DNA from: SIG603 sp964370775
GTDB taxonomy: Bacteria > Bacillota > Clostridia > Oscillospirales > Acutalibacteraceae
Assembly: GCA_964370775.1 (NCBI GenBank)
Contig: CAYJKT010000002.1
Location: forward strand, 62,001-126,000
Length of the DNA stretch: 64,000 nucleotides
Direction of reading: 5' to 3'
Part shown: one piece after another, positions 53,251 to 62,606 of the stretch
Layout: the number at the start of each line of letters is the position of its first letter
Numbering within the stretch: the stretch's first letter is position 1
Made by a program: the position numbers and the translations under genes
The notes under the pieces: model-generated
Seen by the model: only the letters and a program-made list of their open reading frames with translations
The model's database searches: none
What the model was told of the DNA's origin: nothing

Positions 53251-54319
53251 AGCGTCTCAACGTGCTGCGAGCTACCCAGACAATGGACAAGAATGGTTTG
53301 CAAGTTTTGCGTACACAGAGGTAAAAGGTTTGGGTTATGAGGAGGGTGTACATCGTCGTGACCCAAGCAGTGTTATAGAGGTAGACGGTGTTTACTATGT
53401 GTACTACACTAAATCTGTTGGCCCACACTTTGGTAAGTCGGCTAAACGCAATCAAAACTCCAAGATTTACCCTTGGGATTGTGCCGATTTATGGTATGCT
53501 ACAAGCAGTGACGGCATGGTGTGGGAAGAGCAAGGTATAGCAGTGCCACGTGGTGGCAAGGGTGAGTATGATGAACGAACAGTTTGCACACCTGATGTAT
53601 TAGCACACGAGGGCAAATATTATCTAGTGTATCAAGCGATTGCAAATGTGGAATACACTGGTAGAAATGAAAATGTAGCAATGGCAGTAGCAGAAGACCC
53701 TAGAGGGCCTTTTGTAAAGCTAAACAAAGAGATACTAAACCCTATGGAAGACGGTGAGTGGTTTGGCGATGACAATGGGGATTATAATAAAGGTGAATTT
53801 AAAGGTGTAACACATGACCCAAGTTTATATTTTTATAACAATAAATTTTATCTATACTATAAATGTGGCGCAAATGATATAAACTCTTTAAAAGGTTATG
53901 GTAAAGACACAAGGTGGGGTGTTGCTGTATCTGACAATATAACAGGTCCATATACACATAGCGAATTTAATCCTGTGACAAACAGTGGGCACGAAACAAT
54001 GTTATGGCATTATAACGGAGGCATCGCAGCTCTGCTTAATCGTGACGGACCAGAAAAAGATACGATACAGTATGCACAAGACGGCATTAATTTTGAGATG
54101 ATGTCTAGGGTTACAGAAACTCCACAAGCAGGTGGCGCATTTAGATGTGCAAACCATGATGATTCCCCACTAGAGGGTATAAGGTGGGGGCTTTGTCATT
54201 ATGATGAACGTGGTTCTATGTGGAACTATATTGTACGCTTTGATTTAGATCAACGTCACCCGTATGCAGTGTCTCATAAATATGCACCAAACAATACAGT
54301 AGGCTTTGGTGCATGGTAA
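53237..54319 (+). CDS. GH117-like glycoside hydrolase (second copy)
   Basis: 360 residues, clearly homologous to the enzyme at 48.6 kb over the full length and sharing all key motifs: RRDPSSVIEV, WPWD-type YPWDCADLWYATSSDG, GGKGEYDERTVCTPD, HDPSLYFYNNKFYLYYKC and NSGHETMLWHYNGG. Cytoplasmic (no signal). It has a 20-residue C-terminal extension absent from the first copy (HPYAVSHKYAPNNTVGFGAW). AGGAGG precedes the ATG. The two paralogs sit in different operons with different regulators, which suggests related but distinct substrates, such as agar- and porphyran-derived or methylated versions. Confidence 0.8.
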   Translation: MKMSKASQRAASYPDNGQEWFASFAYTEVKGLGYEEGVHRRDPSSVIEVDGVYYVYYTKSVGPHFGKSAKRNQNSKIYPWDCADLWYATSSDGMVWEEQGIAVPRGGKGEYDERTVCTPDVLAHEGKYYLVYQAIANVEYTGRNENVAMAVAEDPRGPFVKLNKEILNPMEDGEWFGDDNGDYNKGEFKGVTHDPSLYFYNNKFYLYYKCGANDINSLKGYGKDTRWGVAVSDNITGPYTHSEFNPVTNSGHETMLWHYNGGIAALLNRDGPEKDTIQYAQDGINFEMMSRVTETPQAGGAFRCANHDDSPLEGIRWGLCHYDERGSMWNYIVRFDLDQRHPYAVSHKYAPNNTVGFGAW

Positions 54320-54353
54320 AATGTAAATAATCAACTTAATTAAGAGGTGTTAT

Positions 54354-56591
54354 ATGAAACTACAGCAATATAAATCGCAGTTTGAATTGGTAGTGTGTGG
54401 AGCTGGAATGTCTGGCATTGTTGCAGCATTACAATCGGCAAGAAACGGAGTTAAAACTGCACTTATAAATGACAGAGGCGTGCTAGGTGGCAATGCAAGC
54501 CCAGAGGTGCGTATACATATCTGTGGTGCAAATGGCACGTCAGAGTTTAATATGTATGCTGACGAAGGTGGTATACTAGGCGAACTGCTCACCGAAAATC
54601 GCCGTAAAAATCCACAAGGTAATGTATATTTGTGGCATGATGTTCTGCTAGATAAAGTACTATCACAAGAGAATTTAACAGTGTTTTTGAACACTTATAT
54701 CGACACTGTAAACCTAAATTCAACTGACGATGCAATCATAAGTGTTGAGGGCACACAGTCTGGTTCTGAGAAACGTCATATTATTGAGGGCGGTTTGTTT
54801 ATTGACGATACTGGAGATGGAACAGTAGGATTTTTGTCTGGTGCTGAGTATATGTATGGTAGAGAAGAACGTGCAAAATGGGACGAAAGTATTGCACCAG
54901 AGGTGGAAGATAAGGGTGTGTTGCTAAGTTCAATGCCGTTTTACTCCAAAGATTTCCACCGAGATATGCCGTATAATCAGCCTGAATACTCGAAAGATAT
55001 TGCACAAGAGTTTGAAAATGCTTTGCCAACACGTGAAATTCCAGACCGTATACCACTTGATGCTAGGTATGACGGCTATAGATTTCAATGGTATTACGAG
55101 GTTGGAGCAGGGCTTCACCAAACATTAGATAATGAAAAAATACGCCTAGAGCATTTAAAATTAGTGTCCAATATATGGGAAAAAATTAAGAACAGAAGTG
55201 ACTTTAATGCTCAAAACTTTGATTTTGAATACATAAGCCCTGTGCTTGGCAAGCGTGAATCTCGCCGTTTGGTCGGTGAATATATACTAAAACAACAAGA
55301 TGTAGCATTGCAAACAGATTTTGACGATTGTGTAGGTCATGGTGGTTGGTCAATTGATTTACATTCCGAGGGTGGTTTTTTCTCTGGCGATTTAATAAAT
55401 CGTCACTACTACCTAAGAGGTGTGTATCAAGTACCTTTTCGTGTTTCAGTTATAAAAAATATATCAAATTTAATGGCTGCTAGTCGTTGTGCTTCGTTTT
55501 CTCATGTGGCTCTTGGCACGGCAAGAGTTATGGGTACGTTGTGTATGTTAGGTCAAGCTTGTGGTGTAGCAGCTTCACTTTGCAAAAAATATAACGCTTT
55601 ACCAAAAGATATATCGGATAATCATATATCAGAGTTACAACAGCTATTACAACAGGGCGACCAGTTTACATTCCAAGCTAAAAAACATCACCCAGCAATT
55701 AAAAATAGCAAGATAACTGCCGACACTACATTTAACGGAAAACTAGCACACTCAGGAGAATTTTTGCCAATTAATACAAGTATGGGATTATGTTTGCCAG
55801 TAACACCTGAGGTAGAAAGCATAAATATATATGCGAAATCTTGTTGTGATACAGAACTGAAATACAGCATATATATTCCGTCTAAGAGAGAAAACTATGG
55901 TGCAGAGGTTAAAATATCTGACAATTGCATACCTTTAAAATCAAGTGAAGATATGCATGAAATTGTAATTCCTGTAAACGGAGTAGGTGAGAAATCTGCA
56001 AAAGTGTTTATCTTGTTTGAAGAAAATAGCGAAATACTGCTAGAGATGACAAAGGATAAAATTAATGGTTACGACGCTTTTGTTCAGCGAAAAAATATTG
56101 ACGATACTTTCTTTGATATAGTCACCTTGGATACAAAAACATTTTTGTGGAAACATCTTGATATATTGCCTGTTATAAATACGCTGGTAGATGTATTTTC
56201 AGCTGATAACATAACAAATGGCTATATTAGGAATTACTGTCACCCAAATCTATGGTTGTCTGTTGACGACACACCACAATCTTTACGAATAGATTTAGCA
56301 GATAAAACATTTGTGAATGAAGTAGCTATCACTTTTGATAGCCTAAGCGAAAATCTTAAATATGATAATCTAGAAACTTATTACACTACAAATTGTTGTT
56401 CTAGTGTTGTAAAAGATTATGATGTTTACGCAGTTTGTAATGGTGTGGAGAGCAAAATATCTTCTGTACGTGATAATTATCAAAAAGTAAATCGTGTTTC
56501 GGTAGGCTTAGAATGTAGTGCTATACGAATAGAACTGATTAAAACAAATGGCTCTAAGCGATTTGCAATATATGATATTGATTTCTATTAA
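54354..56591 (+). CDS. FAD-dependent oxidoreductase (FAD_oxidored family) with C-terminal beta domain
   Basis: 745 residues. The N-terminus has the FAD dinucleotide-binding motif VVCGAGMSGIVAALQSARNG (about 12-31), then GVLGGNASPEVRIHICGANG and a later DDTGDGTVGFLSGAEY, the pattern of the FAD_oxidored family (PF12831) found in polysaccharide loci. The C-terminal about 250 residues are beta-rich and look like a sugar-binding or discoidin-like module (LWLSVDDTPQSLRIDLADKT). No signal peptide. It follows the GH117-like gene by 34 bases, so it probably acts on the sugar that enzyme releases. The reaction is unknown. Confidence 0.82.
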   Translation: MKLQQYKSQFELVVCGAGMSGIVAALQSARNGVKTALINDRGVLGGNASPEVRIHICGANGTSEFNMYADEGGILGELLTENRRKNPQGNVYLWHDVLLDKVLSQENLTVFLNTYIDTVNLNSTDDAIISVEGTQSGSEKRHIIEGGLFIDDTGDGTVGFLSGAEYMYGREERAKWDESIAPEVEDKGVLLSSMPFYSKDFHRDMPYNQPEYSKDIAQEFENALPTREIPDRIPLDARYDGYRFQWYYEVGAGLHQTLDNEKIRLEHLKLVSNIWEKIKNRSDFNAQNFDFEYISPVLGKRESRRLVGEYILKQQDVALQTDFDDCVGHGGWSIDLHSEGGFFSGDLINRHYYLRGVYQVPFRVSVIKNISNLMAASRCASFSHVALGTARVMGTLCMLGQACGVAASLCKKYNALPKDISDNHISELQQLLQQGDQFTFQAKKHHPAIKNSKITADTTFNGKLAHSGEFLPINTSMGLCLPVTPEVESINIYAKSCCDTELKYSIYIPSKRENYGAEVKISDNCIPLKSSEDMHEIVIPVNGVGEKSAKVFILFEENSEILLEMTKDKINGYDAFVQRKNIDDTFFDIVTLDTKTFLWKHLDILPVINTLVDVFSADNITNGYIRNYCHPNLWLSVDDTPQSLRIDLADKTFVNEVAITFDSLSENLKYDNLETYYTTNCCSSVVKDYDVYAVCNGVESKISSVRDNYQKVNRVSVGLECSAIRIELIKTNGSKRFAIYDIDFY

Positions 56592-56592
56592 T

Positions 56593-56635
56593 AAAACAAC
56601 AACGGAACTATTTAAAACAGTTCCGTTGTTGTTTT
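56593..56635. terminator. Strong bidirectional terminator
   Basis: AAAACAACAACGGAACT (56593-56609) pairs with AGTTCCGTTGTTGTTTT (56619-56635), a 17-bp stem with a nine-base loop. It ends the FAD oxidoreductase gene and, on the minus strand, lies just after the convergent response-regulator gene. Confidence 0.9.
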
Positions 56636-56662
56636 GTTTGTTAAGATTATTTAAAGAATAAC

Positions 56663-58231
56663 CTAGCAATCATTGCGATATTGAGTAGGTGTAATGCCAA
56701 TCTTTTGCTTGAAAATTTTAGAGAACTGATATTCATTATCATAACCTACTTGCACAGCAATTTGTGATATTAGCTCAGTAGAGCTTTTTAGTAATTCTTT
56801 TGCGTGTTGCAGTTGTATTTGCAACAGGTATTCTTTTATTGACATGTTTGTTTGTTTTTTAAACAGCGAGCTTAGGTAAGAGTGTGATACATTAAGTTGT
56901 TTTGCTAGTTCGCCTATTGACAATTTTTTGTTGTACTCTTGCTGTATTATCTGTTTAACATTACGCACTATGTAGTTGTTGTCTTGGTTTTCTTTTAGAG
57001 ACAAAACTGTTTGCTTTAGTGCCTCCATTACTTGCACAATTATCTCTTTGTTGCTAAGTAGTTGTGTGAGTGTTTCGTCGTCGAATTCAAAGTAAACACT
57101 TGTTATTTGAGTTGGATTAATATACTCACAGTATTCTGACGTTATACGTATAATACTTTTAGTAGAATAAAAAAGCTTACCAGCGTCTATAAACTCTATG
57201 CTTTCAATATACTCTATAGTTTCTTCAAAAACAGCTATAAAATCTTGCAACGAATTAGATTTTACATTTTCTAGCTTTAGTAAAAGATTGTCAATATCGT
57301 GCTCTTGTCGTTGATATTCTAAGGATAAAATATTGCTACAATGATGTATGCCACTGCTGTTTAGGTTTTGAAACAATTTGGCTTTTGAAATTTGTAGATA
57401 AGCTAGTGGGATATCCGTAACTGATGTCATAACATCGCTAACATATATACAAGTATTTTGGTTAAGATAGTTTCCAGCACACAGCACTATGCGTTCTAAG
57501 AGGTCATCAACATTAGATAATTTATTGTTATCTTGGTAGTTCAGAAGTATAGAGATTTCACCCAGGCTAGTTTCACTTAGGTAGCCGTATTCAAAATCCT
57601 TTAGTATATCGGTAATGATAGAAAAGATAACAGGAGTTATACCTCCATTGCTAGCTACTTCACGCTGAATAAACGTAAATGAAGCAACACAAAATTTATC
57701 AAAAGGCATTTTTATTTGATACTCATTGCACTTTTGCACAAAGTATTCAATATCATAGATACGGTTAAACATCAAGTTTTTTATAAATGCAGATCGCATG
57801 GTGCTCAGCTCGAAACTGCTCATGTTTGCGCGTGCATTTATACCATAGTCCGTGCTTTCTAGCTTCTCTTTAGCCTTGCGTACACACTCGGTTATTGCAT
57901 CACAGCTCATATCCATTTTTAAAAAGTAATCTAATGCACCCAACTGTAGCCCTTCTCTAACATATTCGTAGTCATTATGAGAGCTAATTAGTATAAAATA
58001 TATACTGGGATAGCTATTTTTGCATTCTCTTATAAGGTCAATTCCGTTCATTATAGGCATATTAACATCGGTTAGCACTAGATGTATCTCGTTGTTTTTT
58101 ATTACTTCCAGAGCTTCTTCTCCTGTTTTTACCTTTGCAACAAGATTAAAACCGTTTTCTTCCCAGTTGATTATATTTACAATGCCCAGTTGACTTATTA
58201 TTTCGTCATCTACTATCATAAAATTGTACAT
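56663..58231 (-). CDS. YesN-type response regulator (REC plus AraC HTH)
   Basis: 522 residues from the ATG at 58231, which has AAGGTGG eight bases upstream; an in-frame GTG four codons earlier has no room for a site. An N-terminal receiver domain with VDDE acidic pocket, phospho-acceptor Asp55 in LVLTDVNMP and the lysine in LDYFLKMD. A middle linker of about 280 residues and a C-terminal AraC pair (LSIGELAKQLNVSHSYLSSL, AVQVGYDNEYQFSKIFKQKI, GITPTQYRN). It pairs with the histidine kinase upstream, whose stop is 13 bases before this ATG. Confidence 0.93.
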   Translation of the reverse strand: MYNFMIVDDEIISQLGIVNIINWEENGFNLVAKVKTGEEALEVIKNNEIHLVLTDVNMPIMNGIDLIRECKNSYPSIYFILISSHNDYEYVREGLQLGALDYFLKMDMSCDAITECVRKAKEKLESTDYGINARANMSSFELSTMRSAFIKNLMFNRIYDIEYFVQKCNEYQIKMPFDKFCVASFTFIQREVASNGGITPVIFSIITDILKDFEYGYLSETSLGEISILLNYQDNNKLSNVDDLLERIVLCAGNYLNQNTCIYVSDVMTSVTDIPLAYLQISKAKLFQNLNSSGIHHCSNILSLEYQRQEHDIDNLLLKLENVKSNSLQDFIAVFEETIEYIESIEFIDAGKLFYSTKSIIRITSEYCEYINPTQITSVYFEFDDETLTQLLSNKEIIVQVMEALKQTVLSLKENQDNNYIVRNVKQIIQQEYNKKLSIGELAKQLNVSHSYLSSLFKKQTNMSIKEYLLQIQLQHAKELLKSSTELISQIAVQVGYDNEYQFSKIFKQKIGITPTQYRNDC

Positions 58232-58244
58232 TGAGTATACCACC

Positions 58245-59942
58245 TTATATATAATTATGGTCGATTGGTATAGAAATTAACATGCTTGTACCTTCCCGTT
58301 CATTACTATAAATCTTTAACGCATGTTTTTCGCCAAACAATCGTATTAATCGGTTATTTACGTTAGGCACGCCTATGCCATTTAATCCATTGCTATCCAT
58401 TGTCTTGTCGGATAATACTTTATTTATTTTCTCTGGCGACATTCCAACGCCATTGTCTTTAATTAATATATACAGTGTATCATCTTGGGTGTAGCATTTA
58501 ATCTCTAGCAATCCCATGCCTTTTTTAGGCTCTATTCCGTGGAAAATTGCGTTTTCTACAATTGGTTGCACAATAAACTTTGGCACAATCACACCTAAGC
58601 TATCCTCAGATATATCACAATTAAATTTGAATTTATAGTTATAGCGTATCTGCTGTATTTTTATATAGGTATCTACAATTTCCATTTCACTAGACAATGA
58701 AATAAACTGCCCTTTGGTGTGACTAGCAAGCCTTAACAAATTTGATATAAGGTCTATGATATTCATTATATTGGTTGCGTTTTGCATCTGTGCCATAAAT
58801 TTTACAGTGTTTAGAGTATTATACATAAAATGTGGGTTTATCTGTGACTGCAACACTTTATATTTTTCATCGTTTACCTCTTTTAAAAAGAGTATTTTTT
58901 GCTCTATTAATTGGTTGAGGTCAGCAGTCATTGTGTTAAAAGTCTCGGTCATATCACCAATTTCATCACGAGAAGATTTCGGCACGTATACATCTAAATC
59001 GCCGTTACGAACTTTTTCCATTCCCCTAACTAGTTTTGATATAGGAGTGGTAATACGGTTTGATAGTATTACTATGAATATAGCTGCTATACATATAAAC
59101 AAGATTGTAAGTAAAAGTAGTTGATTAAGAATTACTTTACTGTCGCCTGTAACTATGTCACTCGGTGTTATAGATATTATTCTCCATGAAAAACTACTCA
59201 TGTTTTTCTCTTTAATTATCGAGCTTTCTGTTGGATAGACAAAGTCTTTGCCAATCTCGGTAGCTTTGCTAGAGTGCAGTATTCTATCATCAGAGTTTAC
59301 TATATATAGCACAGTGTCCGCCTCTAGGTTATCAGTGCTAATCATTTCAAAAAAATACTCTGCCTCTAAATCAATAAAAAAATAAGCATATAGCTCGCCA
59401 ACAGAGTTGTGCAACGGTTTATAAAATCTTAGCAGTTCTGTCTTGGGCTGTATATACGTTTGCTCCTGTATATATTGAAGATTGTAGTTTGAGTCAAATG
59501 TATAGTTTTCAGCAATCTCAACATACTGTTCTTGTTGAGAAGAAGAAAGTATACCTATATTACTTTTAAAAGCAACGCCATCTAGGTTGTACACATAGAT
59601 ATTACTAATTGACTGATAAAAGTCAAAGTTTACAAAGTTGCTTATATAATAGTTAAGTTCGTTGTGTGCAGTAACTTGTTCTAAATCAGAATAATCACTA
59701 TAACTGGGTGACATTCTGTTGTAGAGTATATCAGAAGCCGTAAGAAATTTAATTGTATCTTTAAAGTGGAATACGTGCTGTTCTGTTATATCGTAAACAA
59801 AATCAAGGTTCTCTTCCGTTTTCTTTGTGTAGTTATCTATTATTATACTATTTGCAGCATAGTAGGATAAAAAGCCGATGATTAATGAAAGGGTAGTGAA
59901 AAGTGATAAAAATATAATAATTAGTTTAACTTTTATCTTCAA
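58245..59942 (-). CDS. YesM-type sensor histidine kinase
   Basis: 565 residues, starting at TTG 59942 with GAGGAG eight bases upstream. One N-terminal membrane segment (IIFLSLFTTLSLIIGFLSYY), an extracellular Cache-like sensor domain (about 30-280), a second membrane segment (LLLLTILFICIAAIFIVILS), a HAMP domain (ITTPISKLVRGMEKVRNGDL), the His_kinase domain with phospho-acceptor histidine in QSQINPHFMYNTLN, and an ATPase domain with KDNGVGM and GIGVPNVNNRL. It senses an extracellular ligand and phosphorylates the response regulator. The importer genes divergent from it are the probable targets. Confidence 0.94.
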   Translation of the reverse strand: MKIKVKLIIIFLSLFTTLSLIIGFLSYYAANSIIIDNYTKKTEENLDFVYDITEQHVFHFKDTIKFLTASDILYNRMSPSYSDYSDLEQVTAHNELNYYISNFVNFDFYQSISNIYVYNLDGVAFKSNIGILSSSQQEQYVEIAENYTFDSNYNLQYIQEQTYIQPKTELLRFYKPLHNSVGELYAYFFIDLEAEYFFEMISTDNLEADTVLYIVNSDDRILHSSKATEIGKDFVYPTESSIIKEKNMSSFSWRIISITPSDIVTGDSKVILNQLLLLTILFICIAAIFIVILSNRITTPISKLVRGMEKVRNGDLDVYVPKSSRDEIGDMTETFNTMTADLNQLIEQKILFLKEVNDEKYKVLQSQINPHFMYNTLNTVKFMAQMQNATNIMNIIDLISNLLRLASHTKGQFISLSSEMEIVDTYIKIQQIRYNYKFKFNCDISEDSLGVIVPKFIVQPIVENAIFHGIEPKKGMGLLEIKCYTQDDTLYILIKDNGVGMSPEKINKVLSDKTMDSNGLNGIGVPNVNNRLIRLFGEKHALKIYSNEREGTSMLISIPIDHNYI

Positions 59943-60079
59943 AACTATTACTCCTCTCTGCTGTTATCGTTTAATTATAGCACAATTAAAACGTTTTATC
60001 AAGCTTGTAATTTATCAGTTTGTACTAATTTTAGAATAAAAAAGAATAAAAAATGTAAAAAAACAACTGTTTGAAAAAA

Positions 60080-60092
60080 TTGTATACTAAAA
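60080..60092. promoter_or_regulatory. TTTTAGTATAC element, reverse orientation, before the third importer
   Basis: TTGTATACTAAAA on the plus strand, the exact reverse complement of TTTTAGTATACAA found at 52118 and 52184. It lies 63 bases upstream of a TATAAT box (60155-60160), in the 249-base region between kinase and SBP gene. Confidence 0.5.
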
Positions 60093-60191
60093 ATCCATAT
60101 AAATTTAACAAATAATAATAAATTTATCAATTTATTTTGCACTTCACAGAATGTATAATATAAACATACAAAATTTAGGAGGAAGAAATAA

Positions 60192-61589
60192 ATGTTAAAG
60201 AAAATTCTATGTTTAGCTATGGTACTATCCATGGCAACAAGTGTTGTAGCTTGTTCAGAGGCACCAACAACATCATCTGATGACACTTCCGAAGGTACAT
60301 CATCAAATGCAAACACTGAGGAATCTGAGGAATCAGAAGATACAGAAGAAAAAGAACCTATACACCTAATCTTCAACCTTGGCGCACCTCACGATGAGGA
60401 TGTGGCTGCACCACAAGCACTAGAAGATGTTATGTCACAAGAAAAATATTCACACGTAACTTATGAAGTTATTCCTTATGACGTTACATACACAGAAACA
60501 TTGCCTATCACAATTGCGGGTGGTCAACAAATTGACATTCTTGACGCTTCTAGTGGTATTAACCGTTCTCTATGGGCAGAAGAAGGTCTTTTCTATCCAC
60601 TAGATGAAATTGCTGCAGAGCAAGGTTTTGACTTTGAAGAACATTACGGCGAAAATATATATAGCGTAAATGCTGGGGATGAAATAAACGTTATTCCTAT
60701 TACAGCTACTACATGGGGTATCGCTTACAACAAAAAAATATTTGACGACGCAGGTATTCCTTACCCAAGTGCATTTGAGCCTATGACATGGGAAGAATAC
60801 AACGACCTTGCACTTGCATTAACTAGTGGTGAGGGTGGCGACAAAATCTATGGTACACTAGAAGTTAACTGGGAGATGTACTGGCAAGGCGAGGCTATTA
60901 TAGGTCTTGGTGGTGCTGACAAATTCTTCACAGAAGACGGTATGTCTAACTTTGATGACCCACTAATCCGTCAAACTTTACAAAACAAATACGACAGAAT
61001 GTTTGTAGATCAAAGCACTCCTACTTATGCTGATATACAAACTTCAAATACTCAAGTACAAGCTTTCTTAAACGGAAACTATGCTATGCTACCTGCTGGT
61101 GACTGGGTTATGAACTGGTCAATGGATTTAGAGCAATATCCACGTGATTGGGATATCGGTATTTGCCCACTTCCTAATGATGACGCAGAGAATGTAAAAA
61201 CATGGGGTGATGTTCGTGGTATGGCAGTTGGTGCAACTTCAGCTGACCCAGCACTGTCTTTCGAAATCATGACAGAATACCAAGCAAGACTTAAAGAGAT
61301 TTCTGACCGTCCTCGTATAGAAAACACTGTTGAAGCTGGCAATGTATTTGCACAAGCTATTGAATTCTGGGAAGCTGATAGTGGAATAACAGAAGAAGAA
61401 TTCCTTGCTGTTTTTGCTAATCCTGATATTGAAATAGTAGCAGAAAAAGTTCTTGGCGACGGAAGTATAGAGTACAACGACATTATGAAAGAAGAAGTAG
61501 GTTTATACTTTGTAAATGAGCAAGACTTAGACACAACTATCAACAATGTTGTAACAAGAGCTAACGAGCACTTAAGCACTCTAGAATAA
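60192..61589 (+). CDS. Extracellular solute-binding lipoprotein (third importer)
   Basis: 465 residues. Lipoprotein signal peptide with Cys21 (SVVAC lipobox), then an acidic/serine linker (about 22-55) and a MalE/UgpB-like SBP fold with GDWVMNWSMD near the middle. It differs in family from the other two SBPs in this window and goes with MalF/MalG-type permeases. AGGAGG precedes the ATG. Controlled probably by the divergent YesM/YesN pair. Confidence 0.93.
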   Translation: MLKKILCLAMVLSMATSVVACSEAPTTSSDDTSEGTSSNANTEESEESEDTEEKEPIHLIFNLGAPHDEDVAAPQALEDVMSQEKYSHVTYEVIPYDVTYTETLPITIAGGQQIDILDASSGINRSLWAEEGLFYPLDEIAAEQGFDFEEHYGENIYSVNAGDEINVIPITATTWGIAYNKKIFDDAGIPYPSAFEPMTWEEYNDLALALTSGEGGDKIYGTLEVNWEMYWQGEAIIGLGGADKFFTEDGMSNFDDPLIRQTLQNKYDRMFVDQSTPTYADIQTSNTQVQAFLNGNYAMLPAGDWVMNWSMDLEQYPRDWDIGICPLPNDDAENVKTWGDVRGMAVGATSADPALSFEIMTEYQARLKEISDRPRIENTVEAGNVFAQAIEFWEADSGITEEEFLAVFANPDIEIVAEKVLGDGSIEYNDIMKEEVGLYFVNEQDLDTTINNVVTRANEHLSTLE

Positions 61590-61620
61590 GTTCTTGTATG
61601 TAACTGAATAACAAAATTTT

Positions 61621-61661
61621 AAATAAAACTGTGGCATGGTCTTCATGGAACAGTTTTATTT
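61621..61661 (+). other. Intercistronic hairpin after the SBP gene
   Basis: AAATAAAACTGT (61621-61632) pairs with ACAGTTTTATTT (61650-61661), with an inner CATG/CATG pair. No T run beyond the stem. Similar in place to the hairpin after the second SBP gene. Confidence 0.6.
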
Positions 61662-61678
61662 AATCGGAGGGAGAATTT

Positions 61679-62593
61679 ATGAGTAAAACCACAGGTACTA
61701 AGAAAAAGTACAAGTTAAAACATAAGCATAACCTTGCTGGTTGGCTGTTTGTTATACCTTCTACAATAGGCTTCTTGCTGTTTATGATATACCCATTGTT
61801 CTATTCGCTGTTCCTAAGCTTTATGGATTGGGATATGTTTAGACCTGAAAGGTCGGAATTTGTTGGTTTTGATAACTATATAGAAGCATTTACCAATGAT
61901 TACTTTAAAACGGGTATAAGTAACAACTTAATATTTGCAATTATCGCAGTGCCAATACTTATTTTTATTGCTCTTGTTTTGGCAGCACTGCTAAACCAAA
62001 AGATATATGCACGTGGTATGTTACGTATGATGTACTTTATGCCATATATTACAACTGTTACAGCGGTTGCAGTTGTGTTCTCTGCACTTTTTCACCCTGT
62101 GCGTGGCCCTGTGAACGGAATATTAATGTCATTAGGTGTTACAGACCCACCTGGTTGGGCAGTAAGCAGTGACTGGTCTCTACTTACTGTTGCTATCTTT
62201 TGGGTATGGAAAAACATAGGTTATTGCACAGTAATCTTCCTTGCAGGATTACAAGGTATATCTCGTAGCCTATACGAGGCTTCTGATATCGACGGTGCTT
62301 CTCCACTGCAAAAATTTATCCACATTACAGTACCTATGGTTTCTCCAACAACATTTTTCCTATCCGTTACATGTGCAATTCAGTCTTTCCAAATATTCGC
62401 AGAAGTACAGATACTAACAGACGGTGGACCTGGTACATCATCGTACACCACTATTATGCACATTTATGAAGAGGCATTCCTAAAATTCAACATGGGTTAT
62501 GCATCTGCTGTTACATGGCTGTTCTTTATACTTATTCTAGTTATCACATTTATCCAATGGCTTGGTCAGAAAAAATGGGTTAAATACACATAA
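61679..62593 (+). CDS. Sugar ABC transporter permease, MalF/UgpA type (COG1175)
   Basis: 304 residues with six membrane segments, starting after a basic N-terminus (GWLFVIPSTIGFLLFMIYPL). EAA loop SLYEASDIDGASPLQKFIHI (about 198-217), then the ILTDGGPG-TSSYTT loop that is typical of the family. GGAGG precedes the ATG. Confidence 0.93.
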   Translation: MSKTTGTKKKYKLKHKHNLAGWLFVIPSTIGFLLFMIYPLFYSLFLSFMDWDMFRPERSEFVGFDNYIEAFTNDYFKTGISNNLIFAIIAVPILIFIALVLAALLNQKIYARGMLRMMYFMPYITTVTAVAVVFSALFHPVRGPVNGILMSLGVTDPPGWAVSSDWSLLTVAIFWVWKNIGYCTVIFLAGLQGISRSLYEASDIDGASPLQKFIHITVPMVSPTTFFLSVTCAIQSFQIFAEVQILTDGGPGTSSYTTIMHIYEEAFLKFNMGYASAVTWLFFILILVITFIQWLGQKKWVKYT

Positions 62594-62606
62594 GGAGGTA
62601 AATATT

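Noticed and set aside
53132..53455. Minus-strand 107-codon ORF across the GH117 start
   Set aside because: It overlaps the second GH117-like gene and the AraC promoter region; the GH117 reading is supported by homology to the first copy and an AGGAGG site.
61079..61579. Minus-strand 166-codon ORF inside the third SBP gene
   Set aside because: Shadow of the SBP coding sequence; no ribosome site and biased composition.
62562..62606. Longer N-terminus for the third MalG-type permease (start 62562)
   Set aside because: It would overlap the partner gene by 32 bases with no ribosome site, while ATG 62607 has AAGGAGG at good spacing.
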